A DNA stretch of 64,000 bases, from contig JAIOYV010000015.1 in NCBI GenBank assembly GCA_021740905.1, positions 1 to 64,000 on the forward strand, given 5' to 3'. A program made the position numbers and the translations under genes. Source of the DNA: Bacteroidales bacterium (GTDB lineage: Bacteria > Bacteroidota > Bacteroidia > Bacteroidales > M50B96). The notes beneath the pieces were generated by a model, which saw only the letters and a program-made list of their open reading frames with translations, did no database searches and was not told the origin of the DNA. Of this stretch, positions 8,681-18,847 are shown one piece after another. Position 1 is the first letter of the stretch. Each line of letters opens with the position of its first letter.

Positions 8681-8920
8681 CTCATTTCATAATCATCCTT
8701 CTCAAGTCATAAAAGTGCCCCCGGGTCCCAGATTCCCAGGGGCGAGGTTCTAACCAAAAGTTCACCAGAAATTAACCTGCGAGTAAACCAGACTAGAGTT
8801 TTTTGTACCTTTCTCCATTGTTGAAAACTTCTTTTCTGTTAAGCAAACTATCTGGGTAGTATTAAAGGTTTGGAGTACTGGAGGGTTGGAGCATTGGGGA
8901 GGTCGTTACCAGGTTCCGCC

Positions 8921-8949
8921 CATCACTCCATCACTCCATCACTCCATTC
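8921..8949. repeat. Short 8-bp tandem repeat
   Basis: Three copies of CATCACTC and a partial fourth lie directly after the stop codon of the giant gene. The rest of the 8631-8953 gap holds the terminator and no gene. Confidence 0.6.
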
Positions 8950-8953
8950 TTTT

Positions 8954-11900
8954 CTACCTGCCTACTTCCATTTGCTTTGTGCAAACAAAGTCGTTGGCAA
9001 TTAGCCTATAGAAATAAGTTCCCATGGCATATTGGCTGCCATCCAGTTCGATGCTGTGTTGCCCGGCCTGGAATTCACCTTCAGCCGCAACATCCATCAC
9101 ATTGCCCAATACATCGTAAATGGTAAGGCTTATGTTGGATGTTTCGGGGAGGTAAAATGCGATCCGGGTTGTCGCGCCATAAGGGTTCGGAACGTTCTGA
9201 TCGAGCGAATAAGCCATTGCATCCATATTGGTAAAGCTAACCTTATTGGCTATTTGGATGGCATCGCGTTCGTACAGCCCATCGCCTTCAGTCCATGATT
9301 CGATTGTGATCCCCTGCTCCAATTCTCCGTTCCATGTCCGCAGTTCAAAGCCCTCGGCATAAGTGAGGCCATCGGTTTCAGGGGTCAGGTCATCATCGCC
9401 CCAAATTGGGATAGCGAGGTTGCTGCCGTCGAATATGGCACTTCCTACCAGTAGGCCTTGGGAATTAAATACCCCAACTTCATCACCAATCATTGGTAGA
9501 TTTAGGAAGGCCGATGTTGGGAACCCTATGGTCATATTGTTGCCTGTGGCAGCCGGTTGTTGATAAAACATTGGCTGCATTGGCTCAACATTCAGTTTTG
9601 AAGGAACCGAATTAGCCGGGTAGGTAAGGGTAGATGTAGCATTCAGCTTGATCTGGTAACCTTGACCGGGCAGCATATTCCCAATGCCGTTCACTCCAAA
9701 GGCCGGCCAGTACACGGCTCCGCCTCCATTTTTCATGATCGCGATGTTCGACACGATGGGTGACATCATTGCAACTGCATCGCCTGGTACCTGGCGGAGA
9801 TAGGCGATTATGCTCCATCCTGCTGGGATAGTGATCGGTGTAAGCTCAGGTACAACTGCCGTTCCCGTAACAGGTAGCATTGCACTAGCGTTCATCTTAA
9901 CCTGATAACCTTGTCCCAATACGGCATTTCCGATGCTATTTACCCCAAATGCTGGCCAATACACTGCACCTGCTCCATTTTTCACAATAGCGGTGATAGT
10001 TACAACCGGAGCAAATATGGAATCGATCAAAGGTTGAACTGGAATAATGTAGGTTGAGATAATGCTCCAACCTGCTACCAAATTGATATTTTGCACATCC
10101 AATCCGCCTGGCTCGGTAATTTCAATAGTTTCATAAGCAGTGCAACCATTCGAATCGCTAACAGTTACATCGTAGTATCCTGCCATCAAACCTGAAATAT
10201 CCTGGGTCAAGGCCCCGGTCGACCACAGATAGGTGTAGCCCGGGTTGCCACCCGAAACAGTAAGGTCGATGGCTCCATCGGCCCCACCTGCTGTGCTTAC
10301 ATCGGTTTTGGTGTATGTAATAAGCAGTGCAGGAGGTTCAGATACCACATAAGAATTCATATATAGACAGCCATTGGCATCGGTTATGGTTACAGAATAC
10401 GTTCCGGCCACCACACCAATTAAATACTGGCCTGTATATCCATTGCTCCAGTTGTAGGAGTAGGGCGAAATAGCCCCTGTTGGATAAACATACACTTCGC
10501 CATCGTTGCCACCAAAACAGCTTGTGCTAACAACCGTATTAGTGACTGTCAAAAGTGTTGGTTGGTTGATTGTCCAACTTCCTGTAGCAGTACTGCCCAT
10601 AGCATCGGTTACGGTTACAGAATAGGTCCCGGCTATAAGCCCTGCTGGGTCGGCAGATACTGATCCATTGCTCCACAGATAGGAATAAGGAGGTACTCCG
10701 CCACTTACAGTGGAATTGATTTCACCATTGTTCCCACCATAGCAGGTTACATCGGCAGTAAATGCAGTAACATACAAAGTGGGCGCTGATCCATCGTTCA
10801 CCACATAACTTTCAATTTCGGTACATCCATTGGCATCGGTAACCGTGAGTGTATAAGTCCCTGCTATGAGGTTATAGATATTCTGAGCATTCGATCCTGT
10901 GGACCAGGCATAAGTATAAGGTGATGTTCCTCCCAGTGCATAGGTCGAAATCCATCCGTCGTTGCCACCTGCTACGGTAACATGGTTGATGTTCTCGGTG
11001 ATGTAAACTGCCGATGCAGGCTGACTGACGAAATAAGTATCATTATCAGAACATCCGTTGGCATCGGTAACCGTGAGACTGTAAGCGCCCATTGTTAAAC
11101 CTGAAATAGAATTTCCAGTGCCACCATTGCTCCAATTATAATAATAAGGCGCAGTTCCTCCCGAAACAGAGGCCGATAATGAGCCATCGTTTCCACCATA
11201 GCAACTTGCATTGGTATAAGAGCCAACAATAACAATTTGAGCCGGTTGGTTGACAGTAAATGACGCATAAGCCACCTGACTGTAGAAATCGGTTACAGTT
11301 ACTGTGTACACTCCTGCCCCAAGGTTATTCTGATCGATGGCTGCAGAGCCATTCGACCAAAGAACGGTGTATGGATTAGAACCACCATTGATGGTCATGT
11401 CAATAGCACCATCGTTGCTACCATAGCAGGACGCATCGGTAACAATTCCTGACAAGCTCATAGAACCCACTGTTCCGTCAAGTACGGTGAAGCTTTGGGA
11501 GTTGCCACAACCATTGCTGTCCATTACTGTCAGCACATTAGTACCAGCCATTAAACCTGTAATGGTTGGTGTGGTTTGTCCACCTCCCCAACTATAACTA
11601 TAAGGTGGTGTACCACCACTTGCAGAAGCTGCAATAGAACCATCGGAGCCTCCGGCTAAAGTGACATTGGTAACTGTACCTGTAATGCTGATTCCGGTAG
11701 GTTGTGAAATTGTTTGTGTCCCGGTTCCGGTACATCCATTGGCATCGGTAATGGTAACCCAATAAACCCCGGCTATAATGTTTGCCCTGTCCTGTGTAGT
11801 TGCACCATCATTCCATAAGTAGAAATAGGGTGATGTGCCTCCGCCTACGGTAAGATTAATCGTACCATCAGAGCCACCGTAGCAAGTTACATTTGTTTTT

Positions 11901-14900
11901 GTATAGGCTTGGGTAAGTACCGATGGTTGTGTAATAGTTCTACTTCCGGTTGCAGTGCATCCGTTTGCATCGGTTACGGTAACTGAATATGTTCCGGCTG
12001 TCAGGTTTGTCCTGTCCTGGGTCGTTACCCCACCATTCCAAAAATACGTGTAGGGAGTCGTTCCACCCGTTACGTTCATATCTATGGATCCGTTTGAACC
12101 TAAGAAACAACTCACATTGACAGAGGTAAACCCAACAACAACATAAGTAGAGGGTTGTGTTATGGTTTGTGTGCCTGAAGAAGTACAACCATTATAATCT
12201 GTTATGGTAACCGTGTACACACCTGCAGAAAGGTTTGTTCTGTCCTGGGTGGTAGGACCATCATTCCAAAGATATGTATAAGGTGTAGTTCCCCCACTTA
12301 CGGTTAAGTTAATTGCACCATTCGAACCACCAAAGCAACTCACATTTGTTTTTACAAAGGATTTGGCGATGGCAGAAGGTTGTGTGATGGTCCATGAGTT
12401 TGTGACAACACACCCATTTGCATCGGTACAGGTCAGCGAGTAAGTTCCTGAAGGAAGATTAAATTGGTCTCCGAGAGTACTCCCATTGCTCCAGAGGTAG
12501 GTATCAGGGGGAGTGCCTCCCCATAATGAGATATTAATGCCTCCATCGTTTCCACCATAGCAACTTACATCGGATGTTAAACCACTAACATTATACACTG
12601 CCGGTTGAGTAACCGTAAAGCTATTTGTAACCTGAAGCCCATACGAGTCGGTGGTTGTGAGTGTATAGGTGCCAGCAGTAAGGTTTGACCGGTCGCCTTG
12701 GGTTGCCCCATTGTTCCAAAGGTAGGTATAGCCGGGAGTTCCTCCTGTAACTGTAATATCGATGGCACCGTTGCTCCCACCATTGCAGGAAACATTGGTG
12801 GTTACTCCGCTTACAGAAAGATTGGTATTCCAAACTACATTGTTGTTCGGATCATAATCGAATGCTTCTCCTGCAAAGCTGCCCATGTAATTCATCATGG
12901 TTACTGTACCTGCACTTGTGCCTTTTCTTACGTTATAGGTGCTGACCCCCTGGCTTGGGAAATTGGCATAGTTGATTGTGAAATTCTGAGTGTTTTCTAC
13001 ATCAAGCAATGCTCCGCCTGATTGCCCTGGCAAGAAAGTACAATGGTTAAAAGAATGGCTGGTATTTACAAAACCACCAGTCCAGATATAAACTCCCCAG
13101 GTGTCAACGCCTGAGAATGATGCCCATTCGGCAGAAACAGTTCCTCCTGAGAAACAATTGAATTGCCAGTAGTTAGCATCGTTGGATTCGAGCACTGCCA
13201 GGTGGCCTTCGGAACCAATCGCTTCAAATACGCCTCCTGAGTTAATGTTCAGATGACCTGAACTACCTATATTCAATTCAGAATCATCATCCATATTAAA
13301 CTCTCCTGAGCTGTTTATAATAACATCACCAATAACCCTGATAAGGTTGCCATCGGCCCATAAATGGCCATAATTGATGGTCAAGTCGTGGTTGTTCAAA
13401 ATGATTAAATCTGAATTTAGGTTTACCCCACCACTCAAACTTGTGGAATTGATAACCACATCTCCAAAGTAACCGGAATATCCCACTTCTTCGAGATATT
13501 GGGTTGAACTGCCTTCGAAATGTACGGTTGCATCGTAGGCAAACCAGGCGCCACTGGCAGCTACTGTCAGGTCTCCTTCCAGATAATAATTCTGGCCGGT
13601 ACCCACATCAATCCAGTCGCCACTTGTAATTGTCAGGTCACCAGTTACCCGGAAGCCATCGTAGATGTTTAAGTTTGACTGGTACGTTTTGTCGACTATT
13701 AAATTTCCGAATTCAACTTCTGTTGAAGATAGGTTGAGAGCCTGATCGCCAGTGCCATTGAAAGTGAAATCGTTACTCAGATTCATTTCTGACAAGCCTA
13801 TTACTGTGGTGATTATGGTATTGTAATCGGTCAAGTTGCCGCCAAGGAATACTTCAGTGTAGAGGTCATTGGCATTGAAACCGGCTCCGTTCTCAATAAT
13901 CAGGTCGTTGTCGATTGTCATAATTGAACTTGGATCCATTTCATAAGTGCCATCAATAACATGCAAGCTGCCTTGTAAACAATGAACACTTTTTCCGGTT
14001 GCTTGCACCACACCATCGAAATTAGCATAGGTCTTGTCAATTACCAATTCATCAAAATCCTCATCGGTGTAGATGTTAGAAGTGTTTGGACCGTAGAAAC
14101 ATACCACGTCATCGTATTCGTAAAAATTGTATGTATTACCATTGTTTGTCCAGTCACCACCCACATAAAGGGTGTCACTTGGGGCGGCAAGGATTCCACC
14201 ATCAATAAGTACATCATTGCTGATTCTTACTGTATTTGTATTGCAATCGACCATTCCGGATGTCTTGTTAACATGCAAGTTATACAGTGCCGATCCCTGG
14301 TAGCCCATGTTAAGGAAAGAGGTAGCATTTGATCCATAGAACTCCAGTGTGCCTCCTGCCGGTGCCCATTCATCATATACCGAAAAACTGTTGGGAGTGC
14401 GTATTGTCCCTCCGGTAATATTAGTAGTTAGCGTGTAGGATGAATTATTAATGTAAATACTTCGGTCGATAAAGTCGAGCACTCCGTTACTCATCGTGAT
14501 GGAAGCATTTGCATAGTAAGGCCAATAGCTATCGATCGCACCTCCATGCACATTCATTGTTCCATTGGTAATATTTATTGTTCCGTTTAAATCAATATAA
14601 CCGCTTGCATCCTGGGTAATATCGAGTAATCCATAGGGACCGGTGACTTTAAATGTGCCATACAGGCCATTCTCCGCAAGGTCGCCCACATATATGCTTC
14701 CATTATAAGCTTCGATGGTCCCGTACAAGTATAATCCAAGTACTGATGAACCCATGTCAAGATCATCAATATTTACTTCCACACCTGAATAGTAGGCATT
14801 AAAATTACCGGCAAGGCCTAAAAACATATTGTCGATATTCACGTCGTGGAAAGCAAAGGCATTGCCATAACAGTAATAATTGTTGGTTATATTGGTGAGC

Positions 14901-17900
14901 CCATAGAAAAGCACGTTTGATCCTCCAGAGTTATGTTGAAAATCATAGAATGTTTCACCATAACAATACTGGTATCCACTGCTTCCATTAAATATTACTT
15001 TTCCGACTTGTTCGTAGAATCCGAATGTGCCAGATTGGTTGGTCCAGTCTTCGCCAACTGTGATTGTTAGATCGTTGCAATCGAAGTTGCCAGTTTCAAT
15101 AAATACATCACCTTTAACTACCAGTGAATCGGAATAGGTATTACCTAAGCCAAGACTATTGCCAGTTCCCACATTGATTCTTAAATTATTGAAATAGTCG
15201 CCAACATTCGGTTTTAGTGTAATAGTAGGATTACCGGCAAATTCAACAGTTCCAAAATTTGCTAAAAAATGGCCCCCGACATTGTTGAAAGAGCTATTAA
15301 AAATCACTTTCTCAGAAGAATAAATATTGAAAGCTGAATAGCTATAAATATAAAGGTCTCCATTTATTACAAGGTCTTCTCCCGACAATGCGCTTACACC
15401 GATATATGCGCCGCCGGTTTTAGCAGCATATATTTTATTGAAATAGCAATCGGCTTCGTAACTTCTGATATAAGCTGTTGTTGCACCAGTAAACCATACA
15501 TTACCATTTGTCATATGCACATTGGCTCCAAATTCAAAATTCCAGTCACCAGATACACGGAATTCACCATTAGCAACCATGTTGGCTTGAGAACCTGACT
15601 CCCAGATGATGTCGTTGCAAAACAGGTCGGCATTGTCGTCATACATCCTGATCGTTCCGTTTACAACAACGTTCTCTTCAACTGTGAGGTCATAAGCACC
15701 AATGTGTAAAGTAGCCCCACTTTCTATGGTAACATTCTTTGCACTGGCATTGGCCACATATACATAAGGGCTGTAAGTTGTTCCTGATGGGATTACTACA
15801 TCGGTGGTTGCTGTTGGAACAGTATTGTCGTTCCAGTTTCCGGCTGTGTTCCAGTTGCTCGAAACATCGCCTTCCCACAAACCTGCCACTGTCGTTTCTG
15901 AATTTATTGTCACCGATGCTGAGTTTGCATCGTTGGACCAGATAAGAAATCCATAATAGTCGCCACCAGGTATGGTTACAAAGAATGTTTCATTTGCTGT
16001 TCCACTGTTAGTAGATCTGGCCAGGTAGTCATTCCTGTTCAGGTAGTAAGGCCCGCCCCCATAGGAGCTAAACAGGGCCATGTCGAGGTTGGCACTTCCA
16101 GAATTATAATTCATAGTGAATTTATACGTGCCGGCAGCAAGGTAAATATCCCACACTTCCACCACATCATTGGCTGTCCAACTATGAGTTTGAGATACAC
16201 CCAATGTAAGAGATTCTGTTCCTCCTTCGTATTCGGTACGAGCTGTGGCTGTTCCCGAAAATTGATAGCATTGTACACCCCGTGTAGTATTACTAAGGTG
16301 ATGTTGGTCGAACAGAATGAAATCGTTATCAACAGTATAAGCTGATGCTATTGCCTCGGTGGCAAAGGTATTGCTGGTGTACATTTTTATGCTCCAGTTG
16401 TCAGCTGAGCGTATACCTACAGCACCCCATTTTGAGTTGGTATTATTAATCTGATAATAGGTAGGGTCTGTAGTAGTATTAACAGCAACATCATCTGATA
16501 GGGTAACAATGGAACCGCCCGTGAAAAACTTTAAATTACCCCAGCTTCCGTCGGATGCAATAAGAGTTCCTCCACTCGAATACATTTCTATTTTAACCCT
16601 TCCTTGAGATGAGCTTAACCCGCTTGGTATTGTCCATAAATAGGAGCCGTCGCAAGGTGTATTTGCAATAATTGTAGTAAAAGTTGAACCAGCATTGGTC
16701 GAATACAATAACTTACAATACGCTCCTGAATACGTATCGTAGCTCCAGGTAATTTCATACACATTCCCTGAGTAGAGGATTTCGCCATTTCCATTGTGAT
16801 TATAGGCAGGATCACCTTGGGGCGTAAGAATTTCGATATGCGAACCGTAAGCACCACCAGGATAGATTTCCGAAATTCGATAGTTAAGTGTGTAATTCCA
16901 CCAGTCGTTTGGTGGGTCCCATGTATTATGAACGATCATAAAATTATCACTACCAATAACCTCATACCCTATTGCTGTCATTGAATGGTTGTCTACACCA
17001 CAATGCCAGGGACGGTTGGCGTTGATTTCGCCTATCTGCTGGTTCCATTTTGCAGTGCTTGTCCCAAACGAATAAAAGGTGGTTGTTTGTGAAAAATTAT
17101 ACGAACCACACATAGCCGAATTGGCAGCGTCAACTACACCCGGCCCAATAGCATTTGATCCAGTACTTCCGGTGCTATAATTTGTCCCCATTTGTATGGC
17201 ACATGCCTCCTGTGAAGTTGTGATATTATAATCAGGACCGCCATTTCCCGATTCGTAAAAGTGGTGTTTTGTTAGGTTTCCATAGTCATTCGAGGAGTAA
17301 TCGCTGTAGTTGTCCCAATAATCTAAAAGCATACCTCCGGCTGTCGGGCTACATCCATAGTGCCAGTCTAAAAACGGAACACATTCTTCCTGATAAGGAA
17401 TATATGTGGCGACTTGAACATTTTTTGTCTGATTTTCAGTTAAAAAATAATCCCAGTTTTCTTTTATACTCATTGGTATAACTTTGTTGATATCAAAATT
17501 ATCAACATACTCAACCTGGAATTCGGCAGGAGACAAAACCCTGGCCGGTGGAAAAATCCGTACATAAACCGATTCGTTGCCCGAATCGAACTTGTAGTAT
17601 TTTAACATAGGCGTTTGAAAATAAATCTTGTCTAAAACCGGCGTGCTCTTTCCTGTAAAAGAACTGGCAGCCATTTCACGAATTTCGTCATAAAAGGCAT
17701 ATTCATCGCTCATGGCAGCAATAAACCGCACTAATGAAGTACGATCGAGGCTAGTGCCAAAAATACAGTGTGCATACTCGTTAACTCCCCATCGTTGGTT
17801 TTTTGACATACTTTCGTTGTCCAACTCATTCTCTCCAAGATTAGTGGGGCGTCCTTCTTTTGGAAATTCTTTGCCGATGGCATAGTTAAACCCATAAGCA

Positions 17901-18091
17901 ATGACGTTTCCCGAAGGATCGTAATAAGGTATTGGTTCGGCTGCATCGACGTTGCCCCATCGCTGGTCGGCAAATCTATCGGCGGCCTCTTTCAGCTGTT
18001 CAATAGGAATAATGTCGCGCTTCATGTTCTGGGCGCTCACAGAAATTCCTATGCAAATACTTAAGATTAGTAATAAATTCTTCATAATCAT
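8954..18091 (-). CDS. Giant secreted papain-like protease, beta-solenoid, SprB-repeat, T9SS protein (3045 aa)
   Basis: Domains in order: signal peptide (1-20, SVSAQ); a propeptide-like region resembling the C10 inhibitor/propeptide (20-210); a papain-fold cysteine peptidase (about 235-420) with C247 in WHYGCSPTAGG, H369 in DNHSMTAIGYE and N389 in HNTWD; an Ig-like domain (430-530) and a PPC-like domain (to about 700). Then comes a long beta-solenoid opening with WEGDVSSNWNTAGNW (about 720-1740), 12 SprB repeats (about 1755-2665), two copies of an 80-residue GWSII/YWPAFGVN module (about 2675-2840), and a T9SS type A domain ending in FVCTKQMEVGR. The catalytic residues are intact, so proteolysis is expected, with surface attachment via T9SS and adhesion via SprB. 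Start may be the second ATG (18085), matching the paralogue at 23499. C10 versus C39-like family is uncertain. Confidence 0.85.
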   Translation of the reverse strand: MIMKNLLLILSICIGISVSAQNMKRDIIPIEQLKEAADRFADQRWGNVDAAEPIPYYDPSGNVIAYGFNYAIGKEFPKEGRPTNLGENELDNESMSKNQRWGVNEYAHCIFGTSLDRTSLVRFIAAMSDEYAFYDEIREMAASSFTGKSTPVLDKIYFQTPMLKYYKFDSGNESVYVRIFPPARVLSPAEFQVEYVDNFDINKVIPMSIKENWDYFLTENQTKNVQVATYIPYQEECVPFLDWHYGCSPTAGGMLLDYWDNYSDYSSNDYGNLTKHHFYESGNGGPDYNITTSQEACAIQMGTNYSTGSTGSNAIGPGVVDAANSAMCGSYNFSQTTTFYSFGTSTAKWNQQIGEINANRPWHCGVDNHSMTAIGYEVIGSDNFMIVHNTWDPPNDWWNYTLNYRISEIYPGGAYGSHIEILTPQGDPAYNHNGNGEILYSGNVYEITWSYDTYSGAYCKLLYSTNAGSTFTTIIANTPCDGSYLWTIPSGLSSSQGRVKIEMYSSGGTLIASDGSWGNLKFFTGGSIVTLSDDVAVNTTTDPTYYQINNTNSKWGAVGIRSADNWSIKMYTSNTFATEAIASAYTVDNDFILFDQHHLSNTTRGVQCYQFSGTATARTEYEGGTESLTLGVSQTHSWTANDVVEVWDIYLAAGTYKFTMNYNSGSANLDMALFSSYGGGPYYLNRNDYLARSTNSGTANETFFVTIPGGDYYGFLIWSNDANSASVTINSETTVAGLWEGDVSSNWNTAGNWNDNTVPTATTDVVIPSGTTYSPYVYVANASAKNVTIESGATLHIGAYDLTVEENVVVNGTIRMYDDNADLFCNDIIWESGSQANMVANGEFRVSGDWNFEFGANVHMTNGNVWFTGATTAYIRSYEADCYFNKIYAAKTGGAYIGVSALSGEDLVINGDLYIYSYSAFNIYSSEKVIFNSSFNNVGGHFLANFGTVEFAGNPTITLKPNVGDYFNNLRINVGTGNSLGLGNTYSDSLVVKGDVFIETGNFDCNDLTITVGEDWTNQSGTFGFYEQVGKVIFNGSSGYQYCYGETFYDFQHNSGGSNVLFYGLTNITNNYYCYGNAFAFHDVNIDNMFLGLAGNFNAYYSGVEVNIDDLDMGSSVLGLYLYGTIEAYNGSIYVGDLAENGLYGTFKVTGPYGLLDITQDASGYIDLNGTINITNGTMNVHGGAIDSYWPYYANASITMSNGVLDFIDRSIYINNSSYTLTTNITGGTIRTPNSFSVYDEWAPAGGTLEFYGSNATSFLNMGYQGSALYNLHVNKTSGMVDCNTNTVRISNDVLIDGGILAAPSDTLYVGGDWTNNGNTYNFYEYDDVVCFYGPNTSNIYTDEDFDELVIDKTYANFDGVVQATGKSVHCLQGSLHVIDGTYEMDPSSIMTIDNDLIIENGAGFNANDLYTEVFLGGNLTDYNTIITTVIGLSEMNLSNDFTFNGTGDQALNLSSTEVEFGNLIVDKTYQSNLNIYDGFRVTGDLTITSGDWIDVGTGQNYYLEGDLTVAASGAWFAYDATVHFEGSSTQYLEEVGYSGYFGDVVINSTSLSGGVNLNSDLIILNNHDLTINYGHLWADGNLIRVIGDVIINSSGEFNMDDDSELNIGSSGHLNINSGGVFEAIGSEGHLAVLESNDANYWQFNCFSGGTVSAEWASFSGVDTWGVYIWTGGFVNTSHSFNHCTFLPGQSGGALLDVENTQNFTINYANFPSQGVSTYNVRKGTSAGTVTMMNYMGSFAGEAFDYDPNNNVVWNTNLSVSGVTTNVSCNGGSNGAIDITVTGGTPGYTYLWNNGATQGDRSNLTAGTYTLTTTDSYGLQVTNSFTVTQPAVYNVSGLTSDVSCYGGNDGGINISLWGGTPPDTYLWSNGSTLGDQFNLPSGTYSLTCTDANGCVVTNSWTITQPSAIAKSFVKTNVSCFGGSNGAINLTVSGGTTPYTYLWNDGPTTQDRTNLSAGVYTVTITDYNGCTSSGTQTITQPSTYVVVGFTSVNVSCFLGSNGSIDMNVTGGTTPYTYFWNGGVTTQDRTNLTAGTYSVTVTDANGCTATGSRTITQPSVLTQAYTKTNVTCYGGSDGTINLTVGGGTSPYFYLWNDGATTQDRANIIAGVYWVTITDANGCTGTGTQTISQPTGISITGTVTNVTLAGGSDGSIAASASGGTPPYSYSWGGGQTTPTITGLMAGTNVLTVMDSNGCGNSQSFTVLDGTVGSMSLSGIVTDASCYGSNDGAIDMTINGGSNPYTVLWSNGSAAIDQNNLGAGVYTVTVTDFYSQVAYASFTVNQPAQIVIVGSYTNASCYGGNDGSLSASVSGGTAPYYYNWSNGGTGNSISGLTMGAYSLTVTDANGCSDNDTYFVSQPASAVYITENINHVTVAGGNDGWISTYALGGTSPYTYAWSTGSNAQNIYNLIAGTYTLTVTDANGCTEIESYVVNDGSAPTLYVTAFTADVTCYGGNNGEINSTVSGGVPPYSYLWSNGSVSADPAGLIAGTYSVTVTDAMGSTATGSWTINQPTLLTVTNTVVSTSCFGGNDGEVYVYPTGAISPYSYNWSNGYTGQYLIGVVAGTYSVTITDANGCLYMNSYVVSEPPALLITYTKTDVSTAGGADGAIDLTVSGGNPGYTYLWSTGALTQDISGLMAGYYDVTVSDSNGCTAYETIEITEPGGLDVQNINLVAGWSIISTYIIPVQPLIDSIFAPVVTITAIVKNGAGAVYWPAFGVNSIGNAVLGQGYQVKMNASAMLPVTGTAVVPELTPITIPAGWSIIAYLRQVPGDAVAMMSPIVSNIAIMKNGGGAVYWPAFGVNGIGNMLPGQGYQIKLNATSTLTYPANSVPSKLNVEPMQPMFYQQPAATGNNMTIGFPTSAFLNLPMIGDEVGVFNSQGLLVGSAIFDGSNLAIPIWGDDDLTPETDGLTYAEGFELRTWNGELEQGITIESWTEGDGLYERDAIQIANKVSFTNMDAMAYSLDQNVPNPYGATTRIAFYLPETSNISLTIYDVLGNVMDVAAEGEFQAGQHSIELDGSQYAMGTYFYRLIANDFVCTKQMEVGR

Positions 18092-18847
18092 TTAATTTAG
18101 TTTGGAATTCGGTTTAAAGTCACAGATTAATTTTTCCTGGAAATTCATTTCATGGCTCCTCCTTTTTTAGAACGATTAGTACCTCTTTTTTCATTTTTTT
18201 GTGAGTCTGGGTTTAATAGTAGCCAAAATTAAGCTAAAAGAAAGCACAAGTCAATAGCTATTTTCTATTTGGAGTGCTTTTATGAGTATTCGGTAGGTTT
18301 GATTGAGTATTTGGTAGAAAGGTGTTTCGGGTTTCGGGTTTCGGGATTGTCCATTCAGGATTGTCCATTGTTGGGTTTCTATGCACATACCAAGACGCAA
18401 GCCTTGCGTCTCTACGGGTGTTTATGATGAACCATCGCCAATAATTTAGGCAGGGTAGAGACGCAAGGCTTGGGTCTCGAAATACTGGATTTGCAGATCG
18501 GTAGCTAGGGGAGAGGAATTGTCGGTGCTGCCAGGGGCAATGCCGATAAAAAGACACCTCGGCAGAGGTGACATAGCGATAGAACAAGGATGGCGGCGAA
18601 TCCCGATGCCTTCGTAGATGGCATAAAGAATTGTCTGTGTGGATATCCTATTAGCGCACACATAGGGGGTGCTTAGGCCATTTCACAAATTCGTTCTATC
18701 GCTATTTGCCCCTTACGGAGGCATGATTAGGGTACAGTGCCGGTGTGGCTCGAAGTCACGCCGACACTCGGCGTACCGATAGCTCCCATGCCACCGCACA
18801 GTCTGTCCCGTACTACGGGAAATCCTTTCGTGTGGCAGCGAGGCAGC
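18092..18847. repeat. 756-bp non-coding gap with REP-like palindromes
   Basis: No convincing gene. AGACGCAA-GCC-TTGCGTCT (18393-18411) is a palindrome with an imperfect second copy at 18455-18479, of the kind dispersed between genes in many bacteria. Positions 18737-18790 (GCCGGTGTGGCTCGAA...) recur at 22259. Positions 18786-18836 match, on the opposite strand, a 45-bp element also found at 31490 and, more loosely, at 22165; it centres on a CCCGTA...TACGGG hairpin. The first 150 bp beside the giant gene should contain its promoter. Confidence 0.55.

Noticed and set aside
8954-18091. Firm assignment to peptidase family C10 (streptopain)
   Set aside because: The propeptide-like region fits, but the Cys motif (GCSPTAGG) is also close to C39-like families, so only papain-like is claimed.
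18258-18661. Two overlapping minus-strand open frames
   Set aside because: They lie over palindromic repeats, lack recognisable domains and a sensible start, and overlap each other.
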